This document shows positions 43,843-52,586 of a DNA stretch of 64,000 nucleotides, piece after piece. The notes under the pieces were generated by a model that made no database searches, was not told the DNA's origin, and worked only from the letters and a program-made list of their open reading frames with translations. A program made the translations under genes and the position numbers. The stretch's first letter is position 1, and the number at the start of each line of letters is the position of its first letter. The DNA comes from Sandaracinaceae bacterium. Its GTDB lineage: Bacteria; Myxococcota_A; Polyangia; Polyangiales; Houyiibacteriaceae. The stretch lies in assembly GCA_016706685.1 (NCBI GenBank), contig JADJJE010000050.1, positions 1 through 64,000 on the forward strand, in the 5' to 3' direction.

Positions 43843-44994
43843 GTGTACACGGACCGCGGTGGCAGCGCAGACGAGCTGGACCCCCCGACGTGCGAGAGCG
43901 CGTCGGGGGGTGGTCTGCTGGTCGACGACGCGTTCGTGCGCCGGCACGCTCCGTTCGTTCGGCGGTCGCTCACACGCCTGGGGGTGGTGGGAAGCGAGCT
44001 CGACGATGGCATCCAGGACGTGTTCCTCGCGGCCGTTCGGGGCGCCGAGCGCTTCGACGTAGGGCGCTCGGAGCGAGGCTGGCTCTACGGTATCGCGGTC
44101 AACATCGCGCGGGAGCAGCGCAAGAAGCGCTGGCGCCGCGAGCGCGCGCTCGGCGAGCCCGCAGAGGCGAGTGTCCCTGCCCCTCAGGAACGTGAGGTGG
44201 AGCGCGCGGAGGCCAGGTCGCTGATCCATCGCGCGCTCGACGAGCTGCCGGCGGAGCAGCGCGACGTCATCGTGCTCTACCGCCTCGAGGGCTGGCCCAT
44301 GGGCGACGTAGCCGAGGCGCTGGGCTGCGCGCTAGACACAGCACACTCACGGCTGCGGCTGGGCACCCATCGGCTGGGGCGCTTCGTGCGCCGGAGCTTC
44401 GTGCGCGGGCGGTGCGCGGCGCTGCTGGCCGCGCTGGCGAGCGCGCTGGGCATGCCGCCCACGGCCGCAGCCGCGACGGTCTCTGCCGTGGCCGTGGCGC
44501 TGGTGCTGGTCACGGTGGCAGCGACCTCTCACGCCCCTGGTGAGCCTCCTGCAACGCGGCCCGACCGGGTGGCCACGAGGGGGGCCCAACCTCTGGCCGG
44601 TCCCGTCAGCGCCGCGGTGAGAGCGCCGGCTGAGCCCGGCACGGCGCCACATGGCAGCAGCGCGGCTCCGAGCGCAGGCGTGGTGGAGCCGAGCCCAGCC
44701 GAGCGACCAGCGGTACGCGCACGTGCGGAACGCCCGCAGGAACGCGCAACGACGGTCACTCCCACAGTACCGGAGCCCACGCCTGTGACGCCGGGCCAGG
44801 CCACGCATGACTCCGCGCCCGCCGCGCTGCTCGAAGAGACTCAACTGCTGGCGCGGGCGCGGGCGCTCGCCGGCGCGTCACCGGATGAGGCGCGCCAGCT
44901 ACTGGACGCCTACGACGCACGCTTTCCGCGCGGCCAGCTGCGCCGAGAGCGCAACGTGATCGCGGCGCAGCTGAGCGCGCGCCCCGCTCCGTAG
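43843..44994 (+). CDS. ECF sigma factor with transmembrane C-terminal extension
   Basis: A 383-residue regulator from GTG 43843. Residues about 30-100 are sigma region 2 (ELDDGIQDVFLAAVRGAERFD, GWLYGIAVNIAREQRKKRW). Region 4 is about 125-180 (ALDELPAEQRDVIVLYRLEGWPM, DVAEALGCALDTAHSRL). A hydrophobic helix at about 210-228 and a Pro/Ala linker lead to a helical end (EARQLLDAYDARFP) that resembles the TPR-like tails of myxobacterial sigma factors fused to membrane anchors. No separate anti-sigma gene is adjacent, so the tail may take that role. It is translationally close to the FG-GAP lipoprotein. Confidence 0.85.
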   Translation: MYTDRGGSADELDPPTCESASGGGLLVDDAFVRRHAPFVRRSLTRLGVVGSELDDGIQDVFLAAVRGAERFDVGRSERGWLYGIAVNIAREQRKKRWRRERALGEPAEASVPAPQEREVERAEARSLIHRALDELPAEQRDVIVLYRLEGWPMGDVAEALGCALDTAHSRLRLGTHRLGRFVRRSFVRGRCAALLAALASALGMPPTAAAATVSAVAVALVLVTVAATSHAPGEPPATRPDRVATRGAQPLAGPVSAAVRAPAEPGTAPHGSSAAPSAGVVEPSPAERPAVRARAERPQERATTVTPTVPEPTPVTPGQATHDSAPAALLEETQLLARARALAGASPDEARQLLDAYDARFPRGQLRRERNVIAAQLSARPAP

Positions 44995-45062
44995 CTTGGG
45001 CTCTTGGGCCGCTGCGTGCGAGAATTGGTTGTTTCGCTGGGCGGCGACGCGGGCACACTCAC

Positions 45063-47129
45063 GTGATGGTCCTCGTCGCGCGTGTACTGGTATTTGCGCT
45101 GTTGCTGGTTGCCTGCGGTGGTGAGAGCGCCCCTACCGAAGCCGCTCCCACGGCGTCCCCTGCGCCAGCCGTGGCCGAAGTTGAAGCGCCCACGACGGCC
45201 CCGGCCACGCCAGCGCGCGTGGAGAGCCCAGGCGACCCCGTCGCCGTCGCTCGCGGGCTCGGCTTCGCGTGTGTGCTGCGTCGGGGAGGGCGCGTCGCCT
45301 GCTGGGGCATCAACAACGAAGGACAGCTCGGGCTGGGGCACACCAACGCGGTGGCGGGTGCGGTGGAAGTGGGAGGCCTCGACGACGCGGTGGCCATCGC
45401 GGCGGGCGTCGGCACCGCGTGTGCCGTGCGACGCACCGGTGGCGTGGTGTGTTGGGGCTCGAACCGCTACGGCTCGCTCGGCGCGGGCGACAGCTCCGAG
45501 CGGCGTGGTTTGGTGTCCGTGACGGGACTCACCGATGCCACGGCCCTGGCGCCTGCCGGCACGGGCTTCTGCGCGATCCGCCGAGAAGGGCGCGTGAGCT
45601 GCTGGGGCCGTCGTCACCGGCCAGTCCTTCCCCCGGGGAGCGACGAGAGCAGCTTCGCGCTCATCGAGACCACCCTGCGTGATGTGCGTGCGCTGCGCGT
45701 CGCCGATGGCAGCGAGTTCGCGCTGCTGACGGGCAGCCGCGCGATGACGTGGGGCTACGACGGCGCCACGATTCCACTGCACGAGCTCCAAGATGTCGCC
45801 AACGTGGTAACGGGCCCTTCTGCGGCGTGCGTGCAGAACGTCGCGGGTGAGGTGCGCTGTCGCGTCACCGGAGCGTACCCCCGCGACGAGGTGATGGACG
45901 CTGCGCGCGGCGCGACGGCGATGCGGATCTCGGGCTCGCTCGTGGCGCTGATGCCGGAGGGAAGGCTCGTGATGCTCGCCCCCGATGGTGCGCGGCAGCG
46001 CCTCGAGCCTTCCACGGACATCGCCCAGCTCGCCATCGAGAGCTTCGGACCGCCCACCGCGATCGCGCGTGATGGCCGCGTGCTCGAGTGGTCGGCGAAC
46101 CCCACACCCGAGGGCGTGCTGGTAGCCACGGAGATCACGCTGCCTGCGCTGGGCAGCGTGCCTGCCGACGCGCCCCTTCCGGAGGGTCCGATTCCACATT
46201 GGTGCCGGATCGACGCGCACTGGGCGTCGCTCTCAGAGCCGGTGAGTCTGGAAGCACTCTACGAGGCGCTTCTCGCCGCCCCGCGCGACGACACGCCCCA
46301 CACCCGCGGGAGCCTCTGTGAGTCGGCCGAGGTGGGGTACGGCTCGCCCGACTGCCCCGCGGACGGGCCCTGGCTGGCGCAGAGCCTCGAGGGCGAGCTC
46401 ACGCTGGTGGTGGCGCAGGCCGGTGGACTCTATGCCCGGATTCCCGAGCTCGCGCAGCTGTCGGATGGCACCGAGGAGAATAGTGCGCTCGGTCGCTGGG
46501 AGCTCGTGGCCGCGCAGCCCCTCGACGCCGGCTTGAGCGTCGAGATCTCCGAGCAGGTCTGTCTGGACGAAGAGAACTTCCAAGACTGCGGGCTCACGGA
46601 TGCGGAGCTCGTTCACACGGTCTTGCGTGAGGTGGAGGGCCGCATCCTGCGGGTGACCGCGACCATCGACTGGCGGCGCGCTCCGTCAGGAGCCGAGTTG
46701 ATCTCGAGCCCGCCCACGCTCGAAGTGAGCGGCAGCACCCTGAACCTCTGGGTCTGCGGCGGCCACGCGCGCTTCCCACTGCCAGCGGCGCCATCGACCA
46801 CGTCGGACACAGGAACAGCACCCGCCACCCCCGCGACCCCCGCCACGGAAGCGGAAGCGCAGGCGGCGGCCGCACAGTGCGCGGAGGGCTGGCGCGCGTT
46901 CGGCGCGGGTGACTTCGACACCGCGCGCGCCACCATCGACGCGGCTCTCGAGGTGCTGGAGCGAGCCCAGGACGCACGCGGCCTGCGGGCACGCGGAGCC
47001 TGTCTCTACAACCGCGGTCGCGTGGCCGAGCAGGATGCCGACGTGCGAGCGGCACGCGGCTACTACCAACGCTCGCTCGAGGCGCGCCCGAACGAGGTCG
47101 TGAGGCAGCGGTGGGTAGGCCTGCTCTAG
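45063..47129 (+). CDS. RCC1-repeat lipoprotein with TPR-like end
   Basis: A 688-residue lipoprotein (start GTG 45063 or ATG 45066; lipobox LLLVACGG). After a Pro/Ala linker, RCC1-type repeats are clear: CVLRRGGRVACWGINNEGQL, CAVRRTGGVVCWGSN and CAIRREGRVSCWGRR. The propeller degenerates after about residue 200. A central domain with several Cys (about 385-560) is unclassified. The last 75 residues form a helical TPR-like pair. RCC1-like surface lipoproteins are abundant in Myxococcota; they are probably adhesins or scaffolds. Confidence 0.8.
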   Translation: MMVLVARVLVFALLLVACGGESAPTEAAPTASPAPAVAEVEAPTTAPATPARVESPGDPVAVARGLGFACVLRRGGRVACWGINNEGQLGLGHTNAVAGAVEVGGLDDAVAIAAGVGTACAVRRTGGVVCWGSNRYGSLGAGDSSERRGLVSVTGLTDATALAPAGTGFCAIRREGRVSCWGRRHRPVLPPGSDESSFALIETTLRDVRALRVADGSEFALLTGSRAMTWGYDGATIPLHELQDVANVVTGPSAACVQNVAGEVRCRVTGAYPRDEVMDAARGATAMRISGSLVALMPEGRLVMLAPDGARQRLEPSTDIAQLAIESFGPPTAIARDGRVLEWSANPTPEGVLVATEITLPALGSVPADAPLPEGPIPHWCRIDAHWASLSEPVSLEALYEALLAAPRDDTPHTRGSLCESAEVGYGSPDCPADGPWLAQSLEGELTLVVAQAGGLYARIPELAQLSDGTEENSALGRWELVAAQPLDAGLSVEISEQVCLDEENFQDCGLTDAELVHTVLREVEGRILRVTATIDWRRAPSGAELISSPPTLEVSGSTLNLWVCGGHARFPLPAAPSTTSDTGTAPATPATPATEAEAQAAAAQCAEGWRAFGAGDFDTARATIDAALEVLERAQDARGLRARGACLYNRGRVAEQDADVRAARGYYQRSLEARPNEVVRQRWVGLL

Positions 47130-47166
47130 GCTGGACGGGCTGTGGCTGGGGCTGTAGACGGACGCC

Positions 47167-48765
47167 ATGGAGCAGCCAGGCAGCGAGTTCCGACGAGCCT
47201 TAAAGGAGCGGCTGCACGGTCCTCGGAGCAAGACACGCACCTGGGTGTACGTGCCCTACGACCAGCTGCACGACGGCCTCGGCGCGCTGGCTACGCTGCC
47301 GCCCGAGGAGCTGGGCATCGTGCTGGTGGAGAGCCCCGAGAAGGCCGGGCGGCGCCCCTACCACAAGCAGAAGCTGGCCCTGGTGCTGGCGAACCTGCGC
47401 CACTTCGCGCTCGAGCAGGCCGCGCGCGGGGTGGACGTGCGGCACGTGGTGGCGGGCGCCGGTGGCTACCGCGGGGCGCTCGAACAGGCTGCCAGGGAGC
47501 TCGGGCCCCTGGTGGTGCACGAGCCGGCCGAGCGCGAGCTGCGCGAGGAGCTGCGGCCGCTGCTCGGCACGGCGCTGAGCGTGCGCCCGCACACCGGCTG
47601 GCTCACCACCCAGGAGCAGTTCAGGCGCGCCACCGGCGGTGCGCCGCCCTACCGCATGGATGCGTTCTACCGACTGGTGCGGAAGGACACGGGCATCTTG
47701 ATGGAGCGCGGCAAGCCCGTGGGCGGGAAGCTCAGCTTCGATGCCGAGAACCGCAAGGCCTGGCGCGGCACCCCGAGCGCGCCCGCGCCGCTGCGCTTCG
47801 CGCCGGATGCGGTCACGGATGAAGTGGGCCGACTGGTGGAGCGAAACTACGCGTCTCACCCCGGCGAGTTGGATCTGAGCATGCTCCCGGCCACGCTGGC
47901 GGACGCCGAGGCCACCTGGCGCTGGGCGCTCGACGCTTGCCTGCCGCACTTCGGCCCGTACGAAGACGCCATGAGCCGTGCGTCTTCGGGGCTGTTCCAC
48001 ACGCGCATCTCGGCCCTGCTCAACCTGCACCGGCTGCTGCCCACGCGCGTCGTGGCCGATGTACTGGCGGCCGACCTCCCGCTGCAGAGCCGCGAGGGCT
48101 TCGTGCGGCAGGTGCTGGGCTGGCGCGAGTTCGTGCGCCACGTGCACCTCGCGACCGACGGCTTCCGCAAGCTGCCGTGGGGCCCGGAGCCAGACGCGGC
48201 GCCCTCGTTCCTGGGCGCGAAGCGCTCGCTCCCGCAGGCGTACTGGGGCAAGCCGTCGGGCCTCGGCTGCCTCGACCACGTGGTGGCCGACGTGTTCCGC
48301 GAGGGGTACTCGCACCACATCACGCGGCTGATGGTGCTGGGCAACCTGGCCACGCTGCTGGACGTGTCGCCGCGCGCGCTCACGGACTGGTTCTGGTTCG
48401 CCTACGTGGACGCCTACGACTGGGTGGTGGAGCCCAACGTGCTGGCCATGGCCACGTTCGGCGCGGGCGACTTGATGACCACCAAGCCCTACGTGGCGGG
48501 CTCGGCGTACATCCACCGCATGAGCGACTACTGCGGCGGATGTGGCTTCGACCCCAAGAGCACGTGCCCCATCACGCGCCTCTACTGGGCGTTCTTGGGG
48601 CGCCACGAGGCGCAGCTGAGCGGGAACATGCGCATGGCCATGCCCCTACGGTCGCTCGAGAAGCGTGCGCCGGAGGAGCGCGCCCGCGATGGGCGGGTGT
48701 TCGACTGGGTGAGCGAGACGCTCGCGCAGGGCGGTGTGCTCACGCCCGACGGCACGCCTTCGTAA
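47167..48765 (+). CDS. Fe-S cluster cryptochrome/photolyase (PhrB-like)
   Basis: A 532-residue DNA-repair flavoprotein of the FeS-BCP group, expected to repair (6-4) photoproducts with FAD. The N-terminal alpha/beta domain (about 25-160) contains HKQKLALVLANLRHFAL. The FAD domain has FGPYEDAMS, LFHTRISALLNL and VLGWREFVRHVH. The cluster Cys are LGCLD near 366 and YCGGCGFDPKSTCP near 455-468. The gap between the second and third of these (C-x7-C) looks shorter than the C-x12-C I recall for the family. ATG 47167 lies 37 bases after the RCC1 gene. A strong hairpin follows 69 bases after the stop. Confidence 0.9.
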   Translation: MEQPGSEFRRALKERLHGPRSKTRTWVYVPYDQLHDGLGALATLPPEELGIVLVESPEKAGRRPYHKQKLALVLANLRHFALEQAARGVDVRHVVAGAGGYRGALEQAARELGPLVVHEPAERELREELRPLLGTALSVRPHTGWLTTQEQFRRATGGAPPYRMDAFYRLVRKDTGILMERGKPVGGKLSFDAENRKAWRGTPSAPAPLRFAPDAVTDEVGRLVERNYASHPGELDLSMLPATLADAEATWRWALDACLPHFGPYEDAMSRASSGLFHTRISALLNLHRLLPTRVVADVLAADLPLQSREGFVRQVLGWREFVRHVHLATDGFRKLPWGPEPDAAPSFLGAKRSLPQAYWGKPSGLGCLDHVVADVFREGYSHHITRLMVLGNLATLLDVSPRALTDWFWFAYVDAYDWVVEPNVLAMATFGAGDLMTTKPYVAGSAYIHRMSDYCGGCGFDPKSTCPITRLYWAFLGRHEAQLSGNMRMAMPLRSLEKRAPEERARDGRVFDWVSETLAQGGVLTPDGTPS

Positions 48766-48833
48766 CGCGAGCAGCGCAGGCAGGCATCCCCGATCGATGG
48801 TCAGCCATCCGTCGAGGCCGGGAGCGGGGTAAT

Positions 48834-48866
48834 TGGGCACCCCCGGCTTCCAGCCGGGGGTGCCCA
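48834..48866. terminator. Perfect 15-bp hairpin downstream of the photolyase gene
   Basis: TGGGCACCCCCGGCT (48834-48848), a 3-base loop tcc, and the exact inverse complement (48852-48866) form a very stable stem. No T run follows, so it is either a factor-dependent or hairpin-only terminator, or a REP-like repeat. The GGGCACCC core also occurs at the ends of the element at 24286-24630. Confidence 0.65.
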
Positions 48867-48984
48867 TTGCGCCTTGCAGCAAAGCGAATCGGCCCCTGGC
48901 GAGATCTATGAGAGCCACCTCGGCGCTCACGCTCGCCCGGGCCGCGTTCATGCACACACGCGGCGACCCTGGTAGGCTGCGCAC

Positions 48985-50409
48985 GTGATCGACATCGCGA
49001 TGGACGACGGCGCGAGCGCGATGGACGCGCGCCTGCTCGGGCAGACGCTCGGGGGCTCGTACCGCGTGCTGCGGCGCATCGGCGCCGGGGGCATGGGTCA
49101 GGTCTACGAGGCCGAGCACACGCTGCTGGGCCGGCACTTCGCGCTGAAGGTGTTGGATACCAGCCAGAAGACGCGGCGCGACGCGGTCAGCCGCTTCTTC
49201 GCCGAGGCGCGCGCTGCCAGCCAGATCGAGCACCCGCACATCGTGGACGTGGTGAACTTCGTCACCGATGGGCCCTACATGGTGCTCGTGATGGAGCTGC
49301 TGCGCGGCGAGAGCCTGGCCGAGCGCCTCACGCGTGGGCCGCTGCCCATCCTCGAGGCCAGCGCCATCCTGGGGCAGGTGTGCGAGGCGGTGGCGGCCAC
49401 GCACGCGGCGGGCATCCTGCACCGGGACCTCAAGCCCGGAAACGTGTTCCTCACGCAGGTGCGCGGCGCGACCCACGCGAAGGTGCTGGACTATGGCATC
49501 GCCAAGCTGAAGCACGCCGGCGCCGAGAGCGGCGGCGAGGGGCAAGCGGCGGGCGTGACCACCACGGGGCAGCTGCTGGGCACCCCGCGCTACCTGTCGC
49601 CCGAGCAGGCGCGCGGGTCGCTGCACATCGACGAGCGCGCGGACGTGTACGCCGCGGGGGTCATGCTGTTCGAGATGCTCGCGGGGCGCCCGCCGTTCGA
49701 GGGACACAACGCATTCCAGCTCATCTGGAAGCACGGTAACGAGCCCGCGCCGCCGCTCAGCGCGCACGCGCCAGGCATCCCGGCGGAGCTGTCGGACGTG
49801 GTGGCGCGGGCGCTGGCGAAGGAGCCCGAAGAGCGCTTCCCCAGCATGCTGGCGCTGCGGGACGCGGTGCGAGACGCGACGTCGGCGCTGGTGGAGCGGC
49901 CCGAGCCCGCCGCTGCCAAAGAGCCGAAGGCGCCCGTTGCGGGACGCGCGCCGTGGGCGGTGCTGGCTGCGCTGCTGGGCGTGGTCCTGGTGGGCGCCAC
50001 GGTGCTGCTCGCCATGGACCGCACCGACGTGCAGGCCGGCGAACCGGTGGCGAGCGCCACGCCCCCCGAACGCCCTGCCCCTGCCTCTACGGAGCCCTCG
50101 CTCACCAGCGCGCTGCGCACCGACCTGGACGCGCCCCCCAGCACCGCTCGAGAGGTGACGCTGGTGCTCACGGTGCAGCCGCCCGAAGCGCGCGTGGCCG
50201 TGGATGGCGCCGAGCCTGGGCCCGTGCCCGCCACGCTGCAGGTCCCCGCTGGGCGGCCGCTCACGCTTCAGTTCTCGGCCCCGGGTCACGTGCCGGAGGT
50301 GCGCACGCTGACCCCCACAGAGGCCGGTGAAGTGGCGGTGGCGCTGTCGCGGAGACGCGGGCGCATGCCGAGGGGCGAGAACCCGTCGCCCATCAAGCGC
50401 GACTTCTGA
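48985..50409 (+). CDS. Transmembrane Ser/Thr protein kinase with PEGA-like C-terminus
   Basis: A 474-residue kinase from GTG 48985. The kinase domain (about 26-300) has the glycine loop GAGGMGQVYEAEH, FALKVLD, HRDLKPGN near 145, DYG instead of DFG (a common bacterial variant), and GTPRYLSPEQARG. A hydrophobic segment spans about 321-345, followed by a Pro/Ser linker and an extracytoplasmic PEGA-like domain (VQPPEARVAVDGAEPGPVP, LTLQFSAPGH). The gene converges with the FliJ-like gene, overlapping by 17 bases. It likely senses an envelope ligand; substrates unknown. Confidence 0.88.
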   Translation: MIDIAMDDGASAMDARLLGQTLGGSYRVLRRIGAGGMGQVYEAEHTLLGRHFALKVLDTSQKTRRDAVSRFFAEARAASQIEHPHIVDVVNFVTDGPYMVLVMELLRGESLAERLTRGPLPILEASAILGQVCEAVAATHAAGILHRDLKPGNVFLTQVRGATHAKVLDYGIAKLKHAGAESGGEGQAAGVTTTGQLLGTPRYLSPEQARGSLHIDERADVYAAGVMLFEMLAGRPPFEGHNAFQLIWKHGNEPAPPLSAHAPGIPAELSDVVARALAKEPEERFPSMLALRDAVRDATSALVERPEPAAAKEPKAPVAGRAPWAVLAALLGVVLVGATVLLAMDRTDVQAGEPVASATPPERPAPASTEPSLTSALRTDLDAPPSTAREVTLVLTVQPPEARVAVDGAEPGPVPATLQVPAGRPLTLQFSAPGHVPEVRTLTPTEAGEVAVALSRRRGRMPRGENPSPIKRDF

Positions 50410-50872
50410 CGGCCTCTTCGAGGGCTTCGTCTTCGCGCGCCTGCGCTGCGGCCCGCTGAGTGGCCCGATGCGCATCGTGGTGCAGCGTGACGGCCCGGTG
50501 CTGGGCGCGCGCGGCGGCCAGCGCTTCACGCGCGCACTCGGCCGCGACCTGCGCCTCGGCCACACACTGCCGAGCCGCGGCCAGCTCGGTGGCGCGCGCG
50601 TCGCGCTCTGCAGCCAGACGCTGGCGATAGGCCACGCGCAGCTGGAGGTCGGCGCCCCCGAGCGCTCGCGGGCTCACACCCGTGCCCACCCCGGACCCGT
50701 CCAGCACCTGCTGTGCTGCCAGCGCGTCGAGCGCGGCCTGGTGTGCCTCTGCGGCGGCATCCGCCTGCGCGGTGCACTGGGCCACGGTGGAGAGCGCATC
50801 GGCCAGCAGGCGGGCGGCGTCATCGCGCTCCCGCTCGCGCAGCTCTTCGAGCGCGGCCAGCGGATACTTCAA
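50393..50872 (-). CDS. FliJ/YscO-like coiled-coil protein
   Basis: A 159-residue, highly charged helical protein. It begins (TTG 50872, overlapping the preceding stop as TTGA) with KYPLAALEELRERERDDAARL, close to the FliJ/YscO start pattern, and continues as a long Ala/Arg/Glu-rich coiled coil to the end. FliJ and YscO are soluble stalk proteins of flagellar or type III export ATPases. No other export genes are present, so it is an orphan or a look-alike coiled coil. It converges on and overlaps the kinase gene. Confidence 0.45.
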   Translation of the reverse strand: MKYPLAALEELRERERDDAARLLADALSTVAQCTAQADAAAEAHQAALDALAAQQVLDGSGVGTGVSPRALGGADLQLRVAYRQRLAAERDARATELAAARQCVAEAQVAAECAREALAAARAQHRAVTLHHDAHRATQRAAAQAREDEALEEAVRSRA

Positions 50873-52503
50873 GGCAGCACCGGGGCGGCGCTGCGCGTGG
50901 CGCTCAGGGTGCCCACGATGGGCAGCGTGGTGACGCCCACCACGGCATCGCCCCCCAGCTCGGCGTCGAGCGCGTTCGCGCGAAAGTCGCCGTCGGGATC
51001 GGACGCCACCGCACCGCCGCTGAGCGTCAGGGTCACGCTGCTGGTGTCGCGGCCCAGCGTGTCGAACCACGCATCGCGCAGGGCGCTCGCGGCGCTGGCG
51101 AACACGGTGGCGCGGCAGACCTCGTCGCACACTCCGTTCACGGCTGGGTTGGAGAAGCCCGCGGCGCTCCCGGCCCCGGAGAGGGCTCCCCACGACCCGA
51201 GCGCCGAGAGCGCGACCGCGTCGGCGACGATGGCCTCGAGGTTGGCGCCGAGCGGGAGGGAGATGACCACCGGGTCGAACATGACGACCGCCCCCACGAG
51301 GTCGAGCTCGGTGACGAAGCTGAGGGCAGGCAGCGCTCCGTCGGCGGCCGGCAAGCCCGCGTAGCCGCCCATGGGACCCGCCAACACGAGCGAAGAAGAC
51401 GTGAACGACGTGTCGCCGTTGGCTTCGATGGTGAGCGCGCCCGCGAGGGTGAGCCCGACCTGGCTCGACACGAACGAGAGCGCGCTCCCGAGGGCCACGC
51501 TGGGCCCGGCGCCCTCGTCCACGAGGTGCTGCGCGAACGCGGCTTCGAGCCCGGTGGTGCGCGCGACCTGTAGCGCAGCGAGCGCCAGCAGCGCGTCGGT
51601 GTCACCCACGCCGGTGAGGTGCGCTTCGAGCGCGTCCAGCAAGAACGCCGCGTCGCCCGCGGGCAGCTGCTGGGCCACGGTGGCGTCACGCCCTGCCGCG
51701 AGCAGGCTGACGAGGGCTGCCGCGGGCACGTTGAACTCGGCGTCGTATTGCCCCGCGATGACCTGCACGCGCGCGCCGAGGCGCACCGTGACCATCGCCT
51801 CGGCGTCGCTGGCCACCTGCACGTCGTCCACGCAGCCGAAGGCCAGCTCGGCGCCGCTCGCGCTCTCGCCCCGCGCTACAATGGCGTAGCCGGTGCCTGC
51901 GGGCAGGCCCAGGAAGCGGGCGGAGCTCTCGCCCGAAAGCAAGGTGATGGCCCGACCGAAGCGCCCCTCGGCGACGGAGGGGTGATCACAACCGGCCGCC
52001 GAGTACGCCTCCACGCGCAAGCGCGCGGGGCCCGTGGCGCTCAGGTCTTCCACGCCGGCCAGCACGTTTCCGAAGCCCGTGGCGCTGACGCCCACCGCCA
52101 AGAACGCGGGCGCCGCAGCGCTGGCGGTGGCTCGCAGGCGGAACGTGGCCGGGATGCTGGACCCCCGCAGCGTGGTGCGCACCGACCCGTCCGCACCGCT
52201 CAGCAGGCTGACCTCCATGAGCGAGGCGTCGTGGGCGTCACCTTCGAGCCCGAGGCGCACCGTGATGCCGGGCGCGGGCTCGCCGGCTCGCATGACCTGC
52301 AGCTCCACGGTGACGTTCTCGCGCGGCGTGAGCTGAAGCGCGCTGGTATCGGTGAAGCGCAGCTCCACCTCTTGGGGCGTGCTATCCGCGTCCGACGAGC
52401 CCGCGTCCTCGGGCACCGTCCCGGAGGCGCATCCCGTGCACGCCGGCAGGAGCGCGAGCACGCCCAGCGAGAGCATTCGGGACAGGACGGGGGCGCGACG
52501 CAT
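50869..52503 (-). CDS. Large lipoprotein with Ig-like N-terminal domain
   Basis: A 544-residue lipoprotein (lipobox in LLPACTGC, two Cys close together). An Asp/Ser linker is followed by a domain of about 100 residues (VELRFTDTSALQLTP, ITVRLGLEGDAHDASL, GSVRTTLRGSSIPATFRLR) of bacterial Ig-like (Big_1) character, then a long Ala/Leu/Gly-rich region with a Cys pair (GVCDEVCRATV). It is surface or periplasmic. It is encoded back-to-back with the LolC/E-like permease and is coupled to the FliJ-like gene. Confidence 0.7.
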   Translation of the reverse strand: MRRAPVLSRMLSLGVLALLPACTGCASGTVPEDAGSSDADSTPQEVELRFTDTSALQLTPRENVTVELQVMRAGEPAPGITVRLGLEGDAHDASLMEVSLLSGADGSVRTTLRGSSIPATFRLRATASAAAPAFLAVGVSATGFGNVLAGVEDLSATGPARLRVEAYSAAGCDHPSVAEGRFGRAITLLSGESSARFLGLPAGTGYAIVARGESASGAELAFGCVDDVQVASDAEAMVTVRLGARVQVIAGQYDAEFNVPAAALVSLLAAGRDATVAQQLPAGDAAFLLDALEAHLTGVGDTDALLALAALQVARTTGLEAAFAQHLVDEGAGPSVALGSALSFVSSQVGLTLAGALTIEANGDTSFTSSSLVLAGPMGGYAGLPAADGALPALSFVTELDLVGAVVMFDPVVISLPLGANLEAIVADAVALSALGSWGALSGAGSAAGFSNPAVNGVCDEVCRATVFASAASALRDAWFDTLGRDTSSVTLTLSGGAVASDPDGDFRANALDAELGGDAVVGVTTLPIVGTLSATRSAAPVLP

Positions 52504-52586
52504 CTGGCCGCCAAGGTAGCAGGGCCACCGAATGCCGGCTATGCGGTGTGCCGTGGCGCAGCGAGCGTGATAAGGCGTCGGGCTGC

